DNA of 7,720 nt. Source: Actinomycetota bacterium (GTDB lineage: Bacteria > Actinomycetota > Thermoleophilia > UBA2241). Made by a program: the position numbers and the translations under genes. Below, piece after piece: positions 5,254 to 7,720 of this stretch. The notes under the pieces are model-generated. The model made no database searches. It had not been told where the DNA came from and saw only the letters and a program-made list of their open reading frames with translations. Position 1 is the first letter of the stretch, and each line of letters opens with the position of its first letter. The stretch lies in the NCBI GenBank assembly GCA_003132645.1, contig PKYM01000268.1:258-7977 (forward strand), given 5' to 3'.

Positions 5254-5715
5254 CTAGTCAGCCCGCAGGCGTTTTTCCAGGACGATCGTCTCGGGGCGGT
5301 CGGCGGCCGGCAGCGGCACGAACGAGTGACCCCGGTAAAGGCGCTGAGAGCGCTCGTCGGCAGCCGGCACGACGGCGCGCAGCCGGCTGCGCTGCTCGGT
5401 GAAGGCCACGCCCTCGACCCAGTCCATGAGCTGATGGGCGACCGCCTGAGCCTCGAAGGCGGGATTGACGCACAGGCAGCGCACCTCGAGGGCCTGCGGG
5501 GCGCGCTCGACGGCCACATAGCCGGCGATCTCTCCGCCAGCCTCGGCGACGAACACCGAGGCTTCGGCGAGCAGGGCGAGCAGATCGGCGGCATCGTAGC
5601 GTTCGGGGTGGCCGGCGCCGGCGGCTAGGGGATGGAGCGTCTCTTCGGCCAGATAGACGAGCATGCTCTCGTCGCCGCTGCGCATGGTGCGGATCTCGAC
5701 CTTGACGCGCGTCAT
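5254..5715 (-). CDS. GNAT-fold acetyltransferase-like protein
   Basis: A 153-residue protein of the GCN5-related N-acetyltransferase fold, whose members move an acetyl group from acetyl-CoA to an amine. The fold is seen in the N-terminal strand VEIRTMRSGDE (6-16), the FVAEAGGEIAGYVAV hairpin (55-69), the LEVRCLCVNPAFE strand and turn (76-88), a helix, and a C-terminal LYRGHSFVPL segment (126-135) typical of the last GNAT motif. The acetyl-CoA loop, normally [QR]-x-x-G-x-[GA], reads EAQAVA (88-93), so both the leading basic or amide residue and the glycine are missing. Activity is therefore uncertain. A GTG at 5721 is in frame, but the ATG at 5715 is better because GGAGGG (5726-5721) lies five bases before it. 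The upstream gene's TGA (5720-5718) is two bases before this ATG, which suggests coupled translation. Confidence 0.78.
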   Translation of the reverse strand: MTRVKVEIRTMRSGDESMLVYLAEETLHPLAAGAGHPERYDAADLLALLAEASVFVAEAGGEIAGYVAVERAPQALEVRCLCVNPAFEAQAVAHQLMDWVEGVAFTEQRSRLRAVVPAADERSQRLYRGHSFVPLPAADRPETIVLEKRLRAD

Positions 5716-5717
5716 GT

Positions 5718-6803
5718 TCACCCTCCGCGGTCTCCGGCGCAGCCGGCGCCGGTCTGGGCGATCATGTCCTCTTCCTCATGGATTGTATACCGCAGAGTGA
5801 CCCAAAACAGCACGCCTATCGTCAGTCCGACCAGCGCCTCGAGCTGCTGTAGGTAGAAGGCGAACACCTGGCCGATGAAGATCGAGACGAGCGTGGCGCG
5901 CAGAAACCAGCGATAGGCGTCGAGACGCGATCGGCGAAAGGCGGCGATGCCCACGACGACGAGACCGCCGACCGCGAGCGAGGCCGCGAGCGAGCCTGTC
6001 TGGGCGAACTGCTGGGCGCTCGTCGCGATGATCCGGGCGCTGACCTCGGGCGCCTCGGCGAGCTCCGCGATGCGGCGTACTGCCTGGACGAGCGCCACCA
6101 GCGAGACGGCCACGAAGGCTGCGACGACGAGCCGCCCGAACCAGGGACGAGCGACCAGCCGGCGGTAGGACCGGTCGAGAGAGTGCCGCACTTGCACCAC
6201 CCAGTGCGGCGAGGCCGGCGGCGCCGCCTCGATGCGCCGCAACGAGGCGCTCAGCGCGCCCACCAGCGGGTCACTCTGGTCGCAGCGTGTAAGCAGCGCG
6301 AGGGCGTGCTGCTTTTCTTCGGCATCGAGGTCGCGGATGACGGCCTCCATGGTCAGCTCGAGCGCATGGGCGAGGTTGACCGCCGGCGAGCTCGGCGTGG
6401 TGCGGGCGATGCGACGAAAGGCCAGCACCAGCGCGATGAAGATGACGTAGATGATCGCGACGGTGGGCCGGTAGAAGTAGTTGTTGTCGCGGCTGATCAC
6501 CTTGCCGAGCTCGTCGACGAACACGCCGAACCCGCCGCCACCAAGCACCGCGGCGAGCTCCGCCGAGAGCCGGCTGAGAGAGACCAGCAACATGACGATC
6601 GCGGTCATCATGGCGAGGCCGCCCCAGAGCATGTGGGCGATGTGGAGATGATTCCCGCCCAGCGTGGGGTACTCGGTGACGGCCAGCACGAAGCGCAGCA
6701 CGAGCAGGGCCGTCACCGCCGCCACGAGAAAGGCCTCGAGCAGGCCGCCCGCGTCGAGGCGCAACACCAGCATGTGACGGCGAAAGGGGTTCAGGCCGGC
6801 CAT
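5718..6803 (-). CDS. Conserved-looking polytopic membrane protein of unknown function
   Basis: I cannot assign a function. The 361-residue protein has about seven or eight hydrophobic segments: about 21-43, 55-76, 82-101 (weak, glycine-rich), 114-130, 222-241, 272-290, 300-318 and 321-340. A polar region of about 90 residues (131-220), mostly helical and charged, separates the first four from the rest. Two motif-rich stretches look constrained: HLHIAHMLWGG (52-62), with three histidines and a tryptophan entering a membrane segment, and FVDELGKV...DNNYFYRP (95-113) after a GGGGFG run. This arrangement resembles an uncharacterised family I believe is scattered through bacteria, though I cannot name it. 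The C-terminus is acidic then glycine-rich, with no enzyme motif. The ATG at 6803 is 16 bases after the pheA stop, with only a weak GGCAGG-like ribosome site, so translation probably depends on pheA. It may be a transporter, sensor or membrane-bound enzyme. Confidence 0.82.
   Translation of the reverse strand: MAGLNPFRRHMLVLRLDAGGLLEAFLVAAVTALLVLRFVLAVTEYPTLGGNHLHIAHMLWGGLAMMTAIVMLLVSLSRLSAELAAVLGGGGFGVFVDELGKVISRDNNYFYRPTVAIIYVIFIALVLAFRRIARTTPSSPAVNLAHALELTMEAVIRDLDAEEKQHALALLTRCDQSDPLVGALSASLRRIEAAPPASPHWVVQVRHSLDRSYRRLVARPWFGRLVVAAFVAVSLVALVQAVRRIAELAEAPEVSARIIATSAQQFAQTGSLAASLAVGGLVVVGIAAFRRSRLDAYRWFLRATLVSIFIGQVFAFYLQQLEALVGLTIGVLFWVTLRYTIHEEEDMIAQTGAGCAGDRGG
5721..5726 (-). promoter_or_regulatory. 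Ribosome binding site of the GNAT gene inside the preceding gene
   Basis: GGAGGG on the minus strand ends five bases before the ATG at 5715 and lies in the last codons of the membrane protein gene. It overlaps the alternative GTG (5721-5719), arguing against that start. Confidence 0.7.
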
Positions 6804-6819
6804 CGGGGCGGCCTGCCGC

Positions 6820-7665
6820 TCAGATCGGGTAGGAGCCCAGCACCTTCAGCCACGAGAGCTTGCAGCCGAGGCACGAGAGCGCTTGGGCGATGGGCGGGTC
6901 GTCGCGCCGTCCAATCATATCGATGAAGAAGATGTAGTCGCCGAGCCCCTGCTTGGAGGGCCGCGATTCGATCTTCGTCAGGTTGACGTAGCGGTAGGCG
7001 AACTCGGAGAGGATCATGAGCAGGCTGCCGGGCTGGTCCTGCGAGATGCCGCAGACGATGCTCGTCTTGTAGGTGGCCGGGTTGTCCTGGGGCGCCTCGT
7101 TGCGGCTCACGAAGACGAAGCGGGTGCGGTTGTCGGGAGTGTCGTCGACGTCGGCGGCGACCACCACGCATTCGTACATCTCGGCCGCGAGGCGGGTGCC
7201 GATCGCCACCCAGGGCCGCTCGACGCGGCTCACGCGGCGGACCGCTTCGGCGGTCGAGTCGGTGGCCTCGTGCTCGACTCCGTCGAGGTGCTCGCGGATG
7301 AACTCGCGGCACTGGCCGTAGGCGTGCGGGATGCTGACGATCTTGGTGACCCGGTCGAAGTCGACCGGGCTGCGGGCGATGAGCTGCTGATGGACCTGCC
7401 AGGTGACCTCGCGCACGATGCGCAGGTCGTCGAGTCCGAAAGCCAGGCTGTCGAGGGTGACGACCACCGAGCCTTCGATCGAGTTCTCGATAGGCACGAT
7501 GCCCAGCGGGGCGTCGCCGGCCTGGACGGCGCTCAGCACCTCACGGATGGACGGGTAAGGGAACGGGTGGTAGGCGCCGGCCGGCATGTGGGCCAGCAGC
7601 GCCTCTTCGCTGAAGGTGCCCTCGGGGCCCAGAAAGGCGATCGGCTGTGAGGCGGCGGTGTTCAC
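6820..7665 (-). CDS. pheA: Prephenate dehydratase with C-terminal ACT domain (EC 4.2.1.51)
   Basis: Cytoplasmic enzyme that turns prephenate into phenylpyruvate, water and CO2 in phenylalanine synthesis. Its 281 residues fit the monofunctional type with no fused chorismate mutase. The catalytic part shows FLGPEGTFSEEA (11-22), VPIENSIEGSV (57-67), DSTAEA (136-141) and the hallmark TRF (181-183), whose threonine is needed for catalysis in known enzymes. The C-terminal ACT domain (about 200-275) senses phenylalanine; its two signature spots are PGSL (212-215, where GAL is commoner) and ESRP (233-236), so feedback inhibition by phenylalanine is expected. The start is GTG at 7665, with GGGGGAG (7680-7674) eight bases upstream and the family's first strand beginning at residue 9. 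The frame stays open to the window edge but holds no better start. It is the first visible gene of a four-gene minus-strand cluster. Confidence 0.95.
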   Translation of the reverse strand: MNTAASQPIAFLGPEGTFSEEALLAHMPAGAYHPFPYPSIREVLSAVQAGDAPLGIVPIENSIEGSVVVTLDSLAFGLDDLRIVREVTWQVHQQLIARSPVDFDRVTKIVSIPHAYGQCREFIREHLDGVEHEATDSTAEAVRRVSRVERPWVAIGTRLAAEMYECVVVAADVDDTPDNRTRFVFVSRNEAPQDNPATYKTSIVCGISQDQPGSLLMILSEFAYRYVNLTKIESRPSKQGLGDYIFFIDMIGRRDDPPIAQALSCLGCKLSWLKVLGSYPI

Positions 7666-7673
7666 TTCAGGGG

Positions 7674-7680
7674 CTCCCCC
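7674..7680 (-). promoter_or_regulatory. Ribosome binding site supporting the pheA GTG start
   Basis: GGGGGAG on the minus strand, eight bases before GTG 7665. The remaining 40 bases to the window edge (7681-7720) contain no recognisable promoter box or gene end. Confidence 0.7.
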
Positions 7681-7720
7681 GGATGCTGCTCTCGCGGATG
7701 GTGCGGCTCGGTTCCGCCGC

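Noticed and set aside
6183..7650. Plus-strand open frames at 6183-6926 and 6883-7650
   Set aside because: Antisense shadows of the membrane protein and pheA genes, with low-complexity His/Gly/Asp/Val composition and no ribosome binding site logic.

Overview
The window is dense, high-GC DNA (very G/C-rich third codon positions, strong GGAG-type ribosome binding sites, -10 boxes of the TANNNT kind). It looks like an ordinary chromosomal segment of a high-GC Gram-positive bacterium, most plausibly Actinomycetota. The support is the codon bias, a secreted multidomain L,D-transpeptidase, and prephenate dehydratase (pheA), seryl-tRNA synthetase (serS) and a SerB-like HAD phosphatase in one neighbourhood; as I recall it, pheA and serS lie close together in several actinobacteria. 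I cannot place it lower; Thermoleophilia is a guess. There is no transposase, integrase, CRISPR array or phage gene.

Layout, left to right: (a) 2-652, the 3' part of a plus-strand HAD phosphatase running in from outside. (b) 663-754, a minus-strand tRNA-Ser(UGA) with an encoded CCA end, tail-to-tail with it. (c) 809-1231, a minus-strand OsmC-type thiol peroxidase. (d) 1372-1782, a plus-strand very small beta-carbonic-anhydrase-like protein, divergent from osmC across a 140-bp region that holds a near-symmetric promoter or operator motif. (e) 1876-3135, minus-strand serS. (f) 3302-4591, a plus-strand exported L,D-transpeptidase with Ig-like and peptidoglycan-binding-like domains, divergent from serS. 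(g) 4588-4664, a four-copy octamer repeat on the transpeptidase stop codon, then a strong hairpin probably acting as a two-way terminator. (h) 7665 down to 4675, a four-gene minus-strand cluster with small gaps: pheA, an unrecognised polytopic membrane protein, a GNAT acetyltransferase-like protein and a GyrI-like ligand-binding protein.

Themes: serine decoding (serS plus one of its substrate tRNAs, with a SerB-like phosphatase nearby), aromatic amino acid synthesis (pheA), cell-wall cross-linking (L,D-transpeptidase) and small-molecule or redox housekeeping (OsmC, carbonic-anhydrase-like, GNAT, GyrI-like). I found no convincing new multi-gene system. The least explained items are the membrane protein with its conserved-looking His/Trp and Asp-Glu-Asn-Tyr motifs, the minimal carbonic-anhydrase-like protein, the degenerate acetyl-CoA loop of the GNAT protein, and the octamer repeat that puts a TGA in all three frames after the transpeptidase gene. 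No gene-free stretch exceeds 170 bases.
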